Under the pieces are notes generated by a model, which was given only the letters and a program-made list of their open reading frames with translations, made no database searches and had not been told where the DNA came from. Source: Bifidobacterium sp. ESL0784 (GTDB lineage Bacteria > Actinomycetota > Actinomycetes > Actinomycetales > Bifidobacteriaceae). From it: 64,000 nucleotides of DNA. The position numbers and the translations under genes were made by a program. The DNA lies in contig NZ_JAQTHV010000001.1 in the NCBI RefSeq assembly GCF_029433295.1, forward strand, positions 1 through 64,000. The letters are read 5' to 3'. Positions 8,845 through 19,500 of this stretch are shown here, one piece after another. Every line of letters starts with the position of its first letter. Positions within the stretch are counted from its first letter, which is position 1.

Positions 8845-10502
8845 AGCTCGTTGAAGGTCAACTGATTCACAATCGGTACCGCCTCGATCGCCGGCTCGCA
8901 CAAGGCGGAATGGGCGAGGTCTGGAAGGGCTACGATATCCAGCTGGGACGCGTCGTCGCCATCAAGGCGTTGCGCGGAGACCTCACCGACGTGGAGGCCA
9001 AGCGGCGCAGGCTGCGCATCGAAGCGCATAATTCCGCCGATCTGGCCCACCCGAATATCGCTGCATTGTTCGATTATTACGAGCACGACGGCATCGGCTT
9101 CTTGATTATGGAGTTCGTCGACAGCGAGTCGCTGGCTGACCTGTACCGTGAAAAAGGCGCGATGGATCCGCTTGAACTGCTGCCGATCCTGGTGCAGGTG
9201 GCACGCGGCCTTTACGTCGCACATTCCCATGGTGTAATACACCGCGATGTGAAACCCGCCAATATCATGGTCTCCAAAGACGGCCAGGTCAAGATCACCG
9301 ATTTCGGTGTCTCCTATTCCACCAACCAAGCACAGATCACGCAGGACGGCATGGTCGTGGGCACCGCACAATACATTTCTCCTGAGCAGGCGCAGGGCAA
9401 GAAGGCGACGCCACAGTCCGACATCTACTCGCTGGGAGTGGTGGCTTACGAAGGTTTGTGCGGGCACCGTCCGTTTACCGGCGCAACCCCCGTTGATATC
9501 GCCGCCGCGCATGTCAATGACGCGGTGCCGCCCCTACCGGACACCGTCGACGTGCAGCTGGCCCAGTTCGTCATGTCGATGCTTGCCAAAGACCCGCGCG
9601 ACAGGCCGAAGGACGCGCTGGTCGTCTCCCGCACGCTTTCACATATCGAACGTCGCCTTTTCGATCAGGAAGCATCGTTCAGTGAGACCACGATGGTCTC
9701 CCGCGACGGACGCATCGCGCGCCGCGTGGTCAGCGCCCCGTATGCTTCCGACGGTTCGGTATCGGGCCGCCCTGCCGTCACACCGAAGCACGAACCGCCG
9801 GTCTCGGAAAACGGCGACAACGAAGGCCGGGCCGTTGAAAGCAAAGTCAACAACGACATTGCAGACCCTGAAATAGATGACAACACTTTGGGCAGCGAAA
9901 CCCGCAATGCCATCATCAGTGACACCGCGAACGTTGAAGAAAACAGCGAAAACGGCAATCAGGTTGAGACGCAGACCGACGATGTCAGCAAAGTCGACGA
10001 AAGCGATGTCTCCAATGGCAACGCTTCGAATGCCGCTTCCACAAGCGATGTCGCTGAGGCGACCAGTCAGAATTCATCCGGCGAAACCGGCAACGCTACC
10101 GAAACCGAAGCCAGCGAAGCCGACGACGATGTCAATGAAGAATTTTCACCGGCCGCACGGGCAGCGATACAGACGATGACGCAGACGCTGCAGGCGATTA
10201 CGAACTATCAGATTCCAGCCATAAAGACCGATGGTAGCGTACCTGTCGATGACAAGCCGCCTCAATCACCTCCACGAACCGAAACTGCAAACGCGGATAC
10301 AGACGCGAGCGCCAGCGGCGAACCGATTTCCTCATCTATAACTTCAGACACCAATAAAACGAATCCTGACCGCGAAACCGTCAAGAAACCCGCCGTCATC
10401 GATTCGCCAAAATCCTCTTCAGACGCTGCCGGGAACGGCATTCTGGCCACCGAAGCCAATGACCGGGCAGCGAACACTGAAAACCGGAAGGAGCAGCAAT
10501 GA
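8841..10502 (+). CDS. Soluble Ser/Thr protein kinase (PknA-like position)
   Basis: A 553-residue Hanks-type kinase. The catalytic domain (about 1-275) has a glycine loop (Q-G-G-M-G-E-V), the ATP lysine in V-A-I-K, the loop H-R-D-V-K-P-A-N and D-F-G. The remaining ~275 residues are acidic, Ser/Thr/Asn-rich and probably disordered, with no membrane helix and no PASTA repeats. It differs from mycobacterial PknA, which has a membrane segment, so only the operon position supports that name. It overlaps pbpA and pknB by 4 nt each. The tail is a plausible autophosphorylation region for FHA recognition (inference). Confidence 0.92.
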   Translation: MKLVEGQLIHNRYRLDRRLAQGGMGEVWKGYDIQLGRVVAIKALRGDLTDVEAKRRRLRIEAHNSADLAHPNIAALFDYYEHDGIGFLIMEFVDSESLADLYREKGAMDPLELLPILVQVARGLYVAHSHGVIHRDVKPANIMVSKDGQVKITDFGVSYSTNQAQITQDGMVVGTAQYISPEQAQGKKATPQSDIYSLGVVAYEGLCGHRPFTGATPVDIAAAHVNDAVPPLPDTVDVQLAQFVMSMLAKDPRDRPKDALVVSRTLSHIERRLFDQEASFSETTMVSRDGRIARRVVSAPYASDGSVSGRPAVTPKHEPPVSENGDNEGRAVESKVNNDIADPEIDDNTLGSETRNAIISDTANVEENSENGNQVETQTDDVSKVDESDVSNGNASNAASTSDVAEATSQNSSGETGNATETEASEADDDVNEEFSPAARAAIQTMTQTLQAITNYQIPAIKTDGSVPVDDKPPQSPPRTETANADTDASASGEPISSSITSDTNKTNPDRETVKKPAVIDSPKSSSDAAGNGILATEANDRAANTENRKEQQ

Positions 10503-12580
10503 GCACCAATATGCCAACATCACTGGCGGATGGCCGTTATCAGCTGGGGCAACTAATAGGACGCGGCGGCATGGCCGAGGTCCATATCGCCCAAGACACC
10601 CGTCTGGGACGCGTTGTCGCGGTGAAGATCATGCGCTCCGACCTCGCCAACGACGATATCTTCCTCAAGCGGTTCGCGCGTGAAGCGCACTCTGTCGCGC
10701 AGATGAACAACATCAACATCGTCAACATCTACGATTCCGGCGAAGAGACCATTACCACCGAAGACGGCAACACCGAACGCGTGCCGTACATCGTCATGGA
10801 GTACGTCAAGGGCCAGACCCTGCGCGACATCATCAAGGCGAACGGGCCGTTGAGCCAGCGCGACGCCGAACAAGTGATGCTGGGCGTGCTGAACGCGCTC
10901 GACTATTCGCATCGGATGGGCATCATCCACCGCGACATCAAGCCCGGCAACATCATGATCAGCGAGCAGGGCATGGTCAAGGTCATGGACTTCGGCATCG
11001 CCCGCGCGCTCGACGATTCCGTGGCCACGATGACTCAGTCGCAGGGTGTGGTCGGCACCGCGCAATACCTTTCTCCCGAGCAGGCCCGCGGCGAAACCGT
11101 CGACATGCGTTCCGACCTCTATTCCGCCGGCTGCGTGCTCTACGAAATGCTCACCGGACGCGCTCCGTTCACCGGCGATTCGGCCGTGGCCATCGCCTAC
11201 CAGCACGTTTCGGAAGTCGCCACACCGCCCAGCGCCATCGTACCGGGCTTGCCCAAGATGTGGGACCAGATCTGCGCCAAGGCCATGGCCAAGGATCGGC
11301 AGAACCGTTACGCTACAGCCGCCGAGTTCCGTAACGATATCCTCACCTATATGAACGGCGGCATCCCGGTGGCGGCGGCGTTTAACCCGCTCACGGACCT
11401 CGCCAATATGAAGGAGCGCAAGCAGGCCGAGCAAACGGCGGCTACCGAGGCGATGAACCCCGTCGAAACCACCGCGACGCAGGCCTTCGACCCCCTGACA
11501 GGCACTTACGGCAACGGGGCGGCCGGCGAACTTTCGCAAGGCGGCAATACCGCGTTGAAGTCCCGTGCCGAAAAGGCCGCGGAAGAGAAGGCGAAAAAGA
11601 AAAAGAAGATCATCATCGGCTCGGTCATCGGTGCCGTCGTCGCCATTCTCGCCATCACGGGCATCGTTTTCGGCGTCACCCACATGAAGAAGGCCGAAAT
11701 GGTCACCGTTCCCGCCTTCAATTCCACCACCACCCAGGCCCGCGCCGAGGAACAGCTCGATGAAGTGGGGCTCAAGATGAAGGTGGAGCAGGATACCGAT
11801 TCGAGCGAGCCCAAGGGCACGTTTACCAAGCAGAATCCTGCAGGCAACGCCAAAGCTCCAAAGGGATCGACCGTCAAGGTCTGGTTCTCCGCCGGCCCGC
11901 AGGCCGGTCAGGTGCCGGATGTCAAAGGCAAATCGGTGGATGACGCCAGGGCTGTTCTCAAAAAGGCAGGTTTCAAGGTGTCTCCGGCCACCCAGACCGA
12001 AGACAGCTCCGACGTGCCCCAAGGCATGGTCACACGCACCGACCCCGGCGCCGGAACGGCCACCGACAAGGGCATATCGCTGATGCTTTATGTCTCCTCC
12101 GGCATCGCCAAGGTGCCAGACGTCGCCGGCCAGCAGCAGGATCAGGCGCTCAACCAGCTCAAGGCGTTCACGGTCATCGTCCAGCAGGAGACTTCCGACA
12201 ACGTGGCCCAAGGCCTCGTCACCCGTACCGACCCCGCCGCCGGTGCCAGCCTCGCCCAACGCAGCAACATCACGGTCTACGTCTCCTCCGGCAAGCCGAA
12301 GGTGAGCGTGCCTAACGTCGATACCAGCGGTAAGTCAACGGTGGCGCAAGTCAGGGAACAGCTCAAAGCCGCCGGATTCAACGTCAATCCCGGTGAAGGG
12401 AATGATGACCTGATGGTCATCGGCATCTCTCCGACCGCAGGATCGCAAGCCACCAAGGGCGACACCATCACCCTGAGCACGCAGGCCCCGGCCCAGCAAC
12501 CCGCCCCCAGCACCGGCAACTCCTCGGGGACCGGCAATGCTGGCGGCAACGGCCAAACCGGAGGTGCCAGCAAGCAATAG
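10499..12580 (+). CDS. pknB: PASTA-domain Ser/Thr protein kinase PknB
   Basis: A 693-residue transmembrane kinase. The kinase domain (about 12-280) has G-R-G-G-M-A-E-V, V-A-V-K, H-R-D-I-K-P-G-N and D-F-G-I-A. A juxtamembrane linker and a lysine run precede the single membrane helix (about 367-390). Four extracytoplasmic PASTA repeats follow (about 395-670), each with a V-P-x-(F/V) entry and a D-P-x-A-G type motif, then a Gly/Gln-rich end. PASTA domains sense muropeptides or lipid II and control septal wall synthesis and division. AAGGAG precedes the ATG. It is the last gene of the operon; a strong hairpin follows at 12652. Confidence 0.96.
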   Translation: MSTNMPTSLADGRYQLGQLIGRGGMAEVHIAQDTRLGRVVAVKIMRSDLANDDIFLKRFAREAHSVAQMNNINIVNIYDSGEETITTEDGNTERVPYIVMEYVKGQTLRDIIKANGPLSQRDAEQVMLGVLNALDYSHRMGIIHRDIKPGNIMISEQGMVKVMDFGIARALDDSVATMTQSQGVVGTAQYLSPEQARGETVDMRSDLYSAGCVLYEMLTGRAPFTGDSAVAIAYQHVSEVATPPSAIVPGLPKMWDQICAKAMAKDRQNRYATAAEFRNDILTYMNGGIPVAAAFNPLTDLANMKERKQAEQTAATEAMNPVETTATQAFDPLTGTYGNGAAGELSQGGNTALKSRAEKAAEEKAKKKKKIIIGSVIGAVVAILAITGIVFGVTHMKKAEMVTVPAFNSTTTQARAEEQLDEVGLKMKVEQDTDSSEPKGTFTKQNPAGNAKAPKGSTVKVWFSAGPQAGQVPDVKGKSVDDARAVLKKAGFKVSPATQTEDSSDVPQGMVTRTDPGAGTATDKGISLMLYVSSGIAKVPDVAGQQQDQALNQLKAFTVIVQQETSDNVAQGLVTRTDPAAGASLAQRSNITVYVSSGKPKVSVPNVDTSGKSTVAQVREQLKAAGFNVNPGEGNDDLMVIGISPTAGSQATKGDTITLSTQAPAQQPAPSTGNSSGTGNAGGNGQTGGASKQ

Positions 12581-12651
12581 TTACAGATCCGGGTATCACC
12601 AGAAGACCAGCAGCTGACGAGATTGAGCTGACAGTCGCTCTGAATTAATGT

Positions 12652-12693
12652 AATGGCCTTTCCTGAAACGTGATGATTTCAGGAAAGGCCATT
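12652..12693. terminator. 17-bp perfect stem between convergent pknB and sortase genes
   Basis: Inverted repeat 12652-12668 / 12677-12693 with an 8-nt loop lies between pknB (+) and the class C sortase (-). It is probably a bidirectional terminator, although the flanking U-tracts are short. Confidence 0.8.
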
Positions 12694-12696
12694 CTT

Positions 12697-12812
12697 ATGC
12701 TTACCGTGCTTATACCGTACTTACCTGTGCTTAACCCTGTGTTTAACCGTGTTCAGCTGGCATTTACCGGTGCATACCGGCGTTTAACCGGCATTTACCG
12801 GGATTCATCAGT
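12697..12812. repeat. Degenerate ~10-11 nt tandem repeats (TTACCG/TTAACCG units)
   Basis: About ten imperfect units built around TTACCG, TTAACC or TACCGG recur every 8-12 bases after the terminator and before the end of the sortase gene. No protein is convincingly encoded. Function unknown. Confidence 0.55.
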
Positions 12813-12824
12813 GCGTACCGACAT

Positions 12825-13961
12825 TCAGTGCTTTGGACCAGTACGTGTCTGACTGATGTGCTTGGGATGAGCAGGCACTTCGCCCATAGGCGGCAGGCCA
12901 CGGCGATCCGGGCGGTGAGGCAGCAGACGCCAACGAGGAATCGGGGTGCCATCGTAGTGCCACGGCGGCGGCACCAGCAACCGATAGTTACGGGTCAGGC
13001 AAATAGCTATGCCCAATATCAGCGTACCGGCGGCAGCAAACCCTGCCACCAATCTGGCGTCAGGACGATCGCTCAATTCGGGCACGTCTTTGGGGATATT
13101 GCCGCGCTCTGCGGTGATAACCAACCGCTGTGTATTAACGCCGTAAGGCGTGCAAGTCATCAACGTGAGATAATCTTTCCCCGGTACAACCTTATAAAGA
13201 TGGACATCATCAGGACTGACCACGTTGATATCGATGACTTTGTAGCCCATAGTTCGGTTCAACGTCTGAATGTAAATGCTGTCGCCCTCATTCAGCTCAT
13301 CAAGCCTAGTAAAAAGCGTCGCTTCGGGCAAGCCGCGGTGGCCGGTAAGGACCGAGTTGGTTGACTTCCCTCCGACTGGCAGACTCGAGCCATGAAGATG
13401 CCCGACGCCATCATTCAGTGTCTTGGCCGACGTTCCGTGATAAATGGGCAATCTCAATGAAATCGCAGGGATTCGAACGGTTCCCATTACTCCGTTACTT
13501 GACTTCAGCATGGATTGATACTGCTTGTCCGAAGCCGAAGAAGTATCGTCATTGATATCGTTCTGGAACGGATCGACAAGCTCGCCTAATGTGAATTGCC
13601 CTGATTTATAAATCCCGTCATTATAAATCTGGGCATCCTTGTATTCCTTGATGGTACGCCCGCGAGGCCATTTCGCCATTTCCCTTGCTGCATTGATGGA
13701 GGCAATCGACTCTTGGCGTGCATGCACCGCACGATTGAGCGGCACCCACAGCACTAACGCAATAGTCAAAAGGACGAAGAAATCGTGAATCACCTCAATA
13801 AGTATGCGGGTAAAGAGTTGCTTCCAATGATGAACGGGACGTAATATTTCATCGAACTCAGGTGCGGAAAAACCTGTTTGAGGCGCACTCGACTTTTTAA
13901 CGTCCAAGTCCTTGCTTTTATTTCCAGCACCCATGTCCCCAGTACCTATCGAATCATTCAC
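12825..13961 (-). CDS. srtC: Class C (pilus-polymerising) sortase
   Basis: A 378-residue sortase that joins pilin subunits. It has an N-terminal membrane helix after ~55 residues, the sortase core with the catalytic His in L-T-G-H-R-G (about residue 205) and the Cys in T-C-T-P-Y-G-V-N-T (about residue 270) followed by the Arg in Q-R-L, and a second membrane helix near residue 320 that is typical of class C. The Pro-rich cytoplasmic end is basic. It lies downstream of the pilin gene on the same strand, separated by an attenuator-like hairpin. The GTG at 13961 has a weak ribosome site; ATG at 13934 is an alternative start. Confidence 0.93.
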   Translation of the reverse strand: MNDSIGTGDMGAGNKSKDLDVKKSSAPQTGFSAPEFDEILRPVHHWKQLFTRILIEVIHDFFVLLTIALVLWVPLNRAVHARQESIASINAAREMAKWPRGRTIKEYKDAQIYNDGIYKSGQFTLGELVDPFQNDINDDTSSASDKQYQSMLKSSNGVMGTVRIPAISLRLPIYHGTSAKTLNDGVGHLHGSSLPVGGKSTNSVLTGHRGLPEATLFTRLDELNEGDSIYIQTLNRTMGYKVIDINVVSPDDVHLYKVVPGKDYLTLMTCTPYGVNTQRLVITAERGNIPKDVPELSDRPDARLVAGFAAAGTLILGIAICLTRNYRLLVPPPWHYDGTPIPRWRLLPHRPDRRGLPPMGEVPAHPKHISQTRTGPKH

Positions 13962-14010
13962 AGTTATCAGTCAGCAACAACAAGTATTTCCAACTAAGTA
14001 TACAAAGAGC

Positions 14011-14049
14011 GAGAGGCTCTCTTGGAGCATTGCTTCAAGAGAGCCTCTC
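14011..14049 (-). terminator. Attenuator-like hairpin between pilin and sortase genes
   Basis: A perfect 13-bp stem (14011-14023 / 14037-14049) continues inward with one G.T pair and a tiny loop. It lies after the pilin stop on the minus strand and is followed only by a short U-rich stretch, so partial termination is plausible. Confidence 0.7.
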
Positions 14050-14119
14050 CCTCACCTACTTAAGTAACCTCATTGATTCTTTCGATTCTCAGATGTTACT
14101 TGAGTAGAAACAGCACTTA

Positions 14120-16153
14120 CTACTTTTGACTCCTCATCGCATTCTTGCGACGAAGCACCGAAGTACCGGCTGCAATCGCACCGCACACCACAACCAAGGC
14201 AGCGATGAGAATAACGCCAGCGCCACCAGTTAACGGAAGCTGTGCCAAGGAATCAACGTTAGCCACTGTCAGCGGCGCAGTGTTGTAATCAGTACCAGTC
14301 GGTGTAATGACGCCATCAACCGCAGTAGCAGTTACCAAGCCCCACAAACCAGCATCGGTAATCTTTGCCTTGACCTGCTTATCATGACTTGTGTCGTAGA
14401 CAGGGTTAGGACCACCAATACCTGTATCTCCAGCGTCGTATCGTGCGTTCGCAACACTTAAAGTGAACTTCGGCTTCCCGGCCACCATGTGGTGATCGGT
14501 TGCATCACTCTTCTGCTCAATATCGTATGTTCCCTCGGGAACGTCCTTCAGCACCAACTTACCTACTGTAGGATTGGCACCTGTAGTGACCGTACCGACT
14601 GTGACTGTGTCAGTCGCACCGCTTACACCTTGAGCCGCAACACCATAGGATCCATCGCCATCACTGACGAAGTACAGCTTATCCGTTGTACCATGCTTGG
14701 TGACAGTGAAAGTCGCTCCGGCAAGCAAGGTGCCTTCAGAATCCCTCAAACGGTTCGACATGTCAATGGTGAACGAAGTGGCGTAATGATGGCCAGGATC
14801 GTTGCTGCCATGATCATGCCCAGTTTCTTCGTGGTCGCCACTGCTGCCAGGATCATTCGGATTGTTCGACCATTGCTCATCGATATTGTTCGCAGCACCA
14901 GTGCCATTGACCTTCATGGTGTAGTTGACGACAATGTCATCGTTAATCGTGTAGGTCATGATATCGAGGAATTTGAGCGTGAAGTTCGGAGTCTGGTTCG
15001 GGCCGGTCGTAACAGGGGCCTGATACAGAATACCTGTGGTGGGATTCGGTGGAGCTGCTCCGTCGACATCATCAACTGTAGTCAGTGTCTTCGAATCGCC
15101 GCCAACGGTTACCGTCATATCCGAACCGCCGGTAGTAGTGTGGTCAACAAGCTCCATGTTTGAAGGCTTATCAATGAGTTTGTACATATAAGAGCTGAAG
15201 CCCGTGTAGTTAGGTACCTTCGCCGTTACCTTATAGGTAAGAATGGAACCGATATGGATTCCGGAAGCGACTCCGTGGACTTCCGTACCGTCTACCTTCA
15301 TTAATTCCTTGTCGACAGAAGGAATTTCAGCCTTTACTTCGACCGTGCCCAAATTGGTGTTTCCACCGGTGAACTTCTGAAGGTGGTTTGGTCCGACAGT
15401 GGAACCGACAATCATCGGAATGGACATGGCATTGGTACCGCCTGTTACATCCTCAATAAGGTAGATACCTTCTTTAATGCCTGTCAGCTTGTAAGTCTTG
15501 GATGTTGCATCCCAATCGGCAGCTTGCAGCTCCGGAGCATCATTCACAAAAGCCGACTTCAACGTGGCATTGGTCTGCAACCTTGTCGCGAACTTACGCA
15601 GCAAACCGGTTTTATGCATGTCTTTGGATTGCTCATCGTCGTTGGTTGCGCCCTCACTGGTATCCGTCTTCTCGTAGCCCAACCAATGCCGAGCAACATA
15701 GCCAATGGGGTTGGCCTTCTCGTCATCTGTCAGCTGATGCGAAGTTCCCGGGTTTGCCTCATCCAACACAGCCTGCACTTCAGTGGCCATAATAGGATTA
15801 ATCTCTGTCGGGGTACCCGCTGCCACCGGATCGCCAGAGTAAGGGGTGACCTTATCAGCCGTTCCCTTGATTTCCACGCCTTCGATAGTGGTTTCAGGAG
15901 CTGAGGTAGTTCTCGTGGCGGCCTTCCCGTAATCCCCAATACGCAAAGCGTAGAAAACGGACCCGCCACCTTCGTCGTAGTATCCGCCATCACCCTTCTT
16001 GATGGTAATCTGGCCGTCGTCGCCACTTGTGGCAAGATCGGCAATGGTGTCGTCAGCGTTCGCTGTACCGACTCCGGTTATACCGAGAGCCAGCAACGTG
16101 GCAGCCGAGAGTACTATTCCCACCGCCGAACGTATCTGTTTCCCTAATTTCAT
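14120..16153 (-). CDS. Major pilin subunit (SpaA/FimA-type, LPLTG)
   Basis: A 677-residue secreted backbone-pilin candidate. It has a signal peptide of about 33 residues ending A-N-A, an isopeptide-forming fimbrial D2-like region (about 265-430), and a C-terminal Cna-B/SpaA-like domain with an E-box-like Y-D-I-E-Q. The end has L-P-L-T-G-G, a membrane helix and a basic tail. I could not find the usual Y-P-K-N type pilin lysine motif; V-K-A-E-I-P-S-V-D-K near residue 275 may replace it. AAGGAT lies upstream of the ATG. The class C sortase gene follows. No second pilin gene is present in this operon, so the adhesin at 16591 could be the ancillary or tip subunit (inference). Confidence 0.88.
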   Translation of the reverse strand: MKLGKQIRSAVGIVLSAATLLALGITGVGTANADDTIADLATSGDDGQITIKKGDGGYYDEGGGSVFYALRIGDYGKAATRTTSAPETTIEGVEIKGTADKVTPYSGDPVAAGTPTEINPIMATEVQAVLDEANPGTSHQLTDDEKANPIGYVARHWLGYEKTDTSEGATNDDEQSKDMHKTGLLRKFATRLQTNATLKSAFVNDAPELQAADWDATSKTYKLTGIKEGIYLIEDVTGGTNAMSIPMIVGSTVGPNHLQKFTGGNTNLGTVEVKAEIPSVDKELMKVDGTEVHGVASGIHIGSILTYKVTAKVPNYTGFSSYMYKLIDKPSNMELVDHTTTGGSDMTVTVGGDSKTLTTVDDVDGAAPPNPTTGILYQAPVTTGPNQTPNFTLKFLDIMTYTINDDIVVNYTMKVNGTGAANNIDEQWSNNPNDPGSSGDHEETGHDHGSNDPGHHYATSFTIDMSNRLRDSEGTLLAGATFTVTKHGTTDKLYFVSDGDGSYGVAAQGVSGATDTVTVGTVTTGANPTVGKLVLKDVPEGTYDIEQKSDATDHHMVAGKPKFTLSVANARYDAGDTGIGGPNPVYDTSHDKQVKAKITDAGLWGLVTATAVDGVITPTGTDYNTAPLTVANVDSLAQLPLTGGAGVILIAALVVVCGAIAAGTSVLRRKNAMRSQK

Positions 16154-16590
16154 GTTCTCGTATCCTTACTCTTTTGAGCAGCACAACAGATTTGGCTAAC
16201 GATTTCAGAAGCAGCACTTCATTGACCGCTATACCAATTTCGTCCTTATTACGCGCCATTGGAACTGATAAGGAAATCCGCTGTGACTCCAACAACTATT
16301 CCAGCATATTCTTCTCATCCGTTACAAACGGTACATATACAACAAGGAGTTGTCTTACTTATTGTACACCTCTTCAGGACTTTCGTGAAATACAATACAT
16401 ATTTGTAAAAAAATACTGATTATCTCGACAGAAATACCTTATATACCTCGACATATCACAGCGAAATAGCAAAAGAATGAGCGCTTACAATAATATTTGT
16501 CACATTATCCTGTAGACTGGTGTCAGTATAGTCATACACTTTAACAGTGGCTGATGGTGTGCCCACTCAAAGAAGAAAGGAACGCGTATC
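16154..16590. promoter_or_regulatory. AT-rich divergent promoter region, pilin versus large adhesin
   Basis: A 437-bp gene-free region between divergent starts, clearly more AT-rich than its surroundings. It should hold both promoters. A TATAGT at 16527-16532 is a possible -10 for the adhesin but lacks a good -35. The longest homopolymer is a short A-run near 16407-16413; no phase-variable G/C tract was seen. Confidence 0.5.
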
Positions 16591-19500
16591 GTGAAGCTAC
16601 GCAAAATTTTCACTGGTGGTGTGGCGTTACTGGCCTCACTCGCCATAGGTGCTGCGCCGCAGATGGCAAGCGCATTGCCGCAGGTCAGCAGCCCGGTGCA
16701 AACGCAAGGTTCATCGTTGACCCGCGGCGGCCCACAGGTCGGGCCCCAAGATGTGCCGGCTTGCGTATCTCATGCAAAGAGCAAAATAATCCTGGGGGCC
16801 CTCGTACCCACACGTCAAAGGAATATCGCCTGGGAAGTAGCGGACGTCGGCGGACAATGTACCTTGAAGATCGAGCTTTGGAACTCGTCAAAGCCTAGCT
16901 GGAATAAATGGGCGCTGGCAACGCCTACCGTAGAAGATTCGAATCGTTATCCTTGGAAAACCGGTGTAAATCCAGATTCCATTCAGAAAGTCGTCATTGC
17001 GGATCCGATTGAAATGTCCGGCGATTTCAGCTATGTATTCCAATGGTTGCATAATGTCACGAGCATAGATTTTTCCAATGCCACCATAACCGGTCTGACT
17101 GGTACGGAATATATGTTCCGTGACGACTATTCATTGAAATCGATAGATCTCTCTGGGTTCGACACATCAGGCGTCACCAACATGGCGTCCATGTTCGAAG
17201 CCTGTAAAGACCTGCAAACCATCACGTTCGGCCCTGGATGGAGCACCGCACGTGTCACGGACATGAACAACATGTTCAACAACACATATTCCCTGGTTAC
17301 CCCTGACTTCAGCACCTGGGACACCAGCCAGGTAACAGACATGAGCGGAATGTTCGCGGGAAGCTGGGTCTCGTCCCTTGATCTTTCCAATTTCAATACG
17401 AGCCAGCATCCGAACATGCAGCAAATGTTCGACGGCTGCACGAATCTGCAGAAACTCGACATCTCCGGTTTCGACACCACCGGAAGCAACATGATGTATA
17501 TGTTCCGGGGATCCCCGATTCGCTTGCTGCGTCTAGGGCCGAATTCACAGGTCTCGTCCGGCAGCGGTTTGAAGCCCGGACCTTTCAATATGGTTCACAA
17601 GGATGCAACCGGCGCCCCAGCACCTACACCAGAACACTGGGAGTGGGAAGAGGACCCTACGCCTGGAACATGGAACAAGGAAGGAGCCGTCACTCCGGGT
17701 TTTGACCCAAGTAACGGCATTCCCGCTCCCTCGGCACCGGCATGGTACGGCAATCCGCCGAACATGAGCGTGAAATTCGACAAAAACACACCGGCAACCG
17801 TCACCGATATGCCCAGTGACCTGCCAACCCAAAGCAATTGCTGGCCAGACACGCCTTGCGGATTGTCAATTCCCACTACAGCGCCGCAACGAACTGGCTT
17901 TATCTTCAAGGGATGGACGGATGACGAAAATCCGGGCAAAACCTATCAACCGGGGGATTCCATCGATTTCAACTGGCATCGGTGGGACACCTGGAATGAA
18001 TGGGTTGATCCAACGCCTGGCAATCCGCCTAAATCTGATAACAACGCCCTTCTCAAGGCACATTGGCTACCACGTGATGCCACCGAGCCACTCATCGACG
18101 GCATCACTGCCAGGCCGACTAGCGTTGACGGCAGCTACACCCCGGACGACACCATCACCGTTTCCGGCGCCGCTCCCGGCGCTGACCTCGGCACCGGCAT
18201 CTCCGATCCGAACAGGGACACCATCGAAGTCGGCCTGATGAAGACTGCCGGCAGCACGTCCACCGCAAGTGGCGATGCCGTAAATGCCACTTCCGTAACG
18301 CTCGATGCCAGCGGCAACTGGACCGCAACGTTCCACGCTTCCGATTTCACCGATCTCAAGCTCGATAAAGTCGGAACCGGCACCGATTACTCGTTCCGGG
18401 CACGTCGTGTAAGCCATGATGGTACCAAGACGAATTACCAGTTCAAGCACAACAACAATCTCGATATTGTCGCTCCTGGCTTCGGCTCCGGCGCCGACAA
18501 GTTGGATTACAAGACACCTGCCGAGAACGGCGGCACGGGCATTGTTTCCGGAACCGTATATACCTCCGGCGACGGCAGCGCCAACGCACAGCCTGACCGC
18601 AACAAGCTGGCTTCGGAGGCCATCACTCTGAAATGGCTCGATTCCACTGGAGCGGCATTGTCCCTTCCCATCGACACCGCTACGACAGATGCGAACGGCA
18701 AGTTCACCATCAATTGGCCGGCCGGTGTTGTGGAAAATGACAAAGTCCAGGTAAGCATCCCTGCCGATGCTGCCGGCAACAGTTATTCCACGGTGCTGAC
18801 GCTGAGCACCCGCGGCGCAGCGCCTCCAGAGGCACCTACCGGTGCCGCTGTGGTGACGCCTGTTCCGAAAATGACCGGTGTCAGCGGATCTAATCCGACC
18901 TTCGACCAAGACCTCAAAGTGACGGCCACGGTCAAGCACCAGACGGGCGACAACTCGACCCCGATCACCGTCACCGGAAAGATCGGCAGCGGCACGGCTG
19001 TGTCTGCTACCTCCGTCGTTTGGGATCCACCTACACCTGGTAGCGACGAAAAGACTGTAACGGCTACGTTCTCCGGTGCCGAACTCCGGGCGCTTGCCAA
19101 TCTGGACACTGTCGGCAACGGCGCAACCTACACGTTCACCATTACCCACGTGAACTCCGACAATGATACGGCCGACGAAACCGTTGATAAGACCATTGAT
19201 CTGGTAGCGCCTGGTTTCGACGGCGAGCAGTGGGAAGTCTACGAGCCCGGAACCGCCGACGGCGGCGCCCGCGGCGTGGTGAAGGGTAAGGTGAAGACTG
19301 CGTTCAACAGCAATACCCGTACCTCCAGCATCGCTGAAGGTGGCGTGTCCATTGAAGTGCAGTGGTGCGGCGATATCGCGTGCACCCCTGGGTCGGATGT
19401 GGCTGCTGCCACAACCGCCACTTCCGAGACCGGCGCGAGCGCAGGCAAGTTCAACGTGCTCTGGCCCTCTTCCGGAGTCAGCGGCAGTAACCTCAAGGCA

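Noticed and set aside
13465..13485. T-loop-like GGATTCGAAC suggestive of a tRNA
   Set aside because: It lies inside the sortase coding frame and no acceptor, D or anticodon arms pair around it.
16154..16590. Phase-variable homopolymer tract upstream of pilin or adhesin
   Set aside because: The longest run is a short A tract; no G or C tract long enough for slippage control was found.
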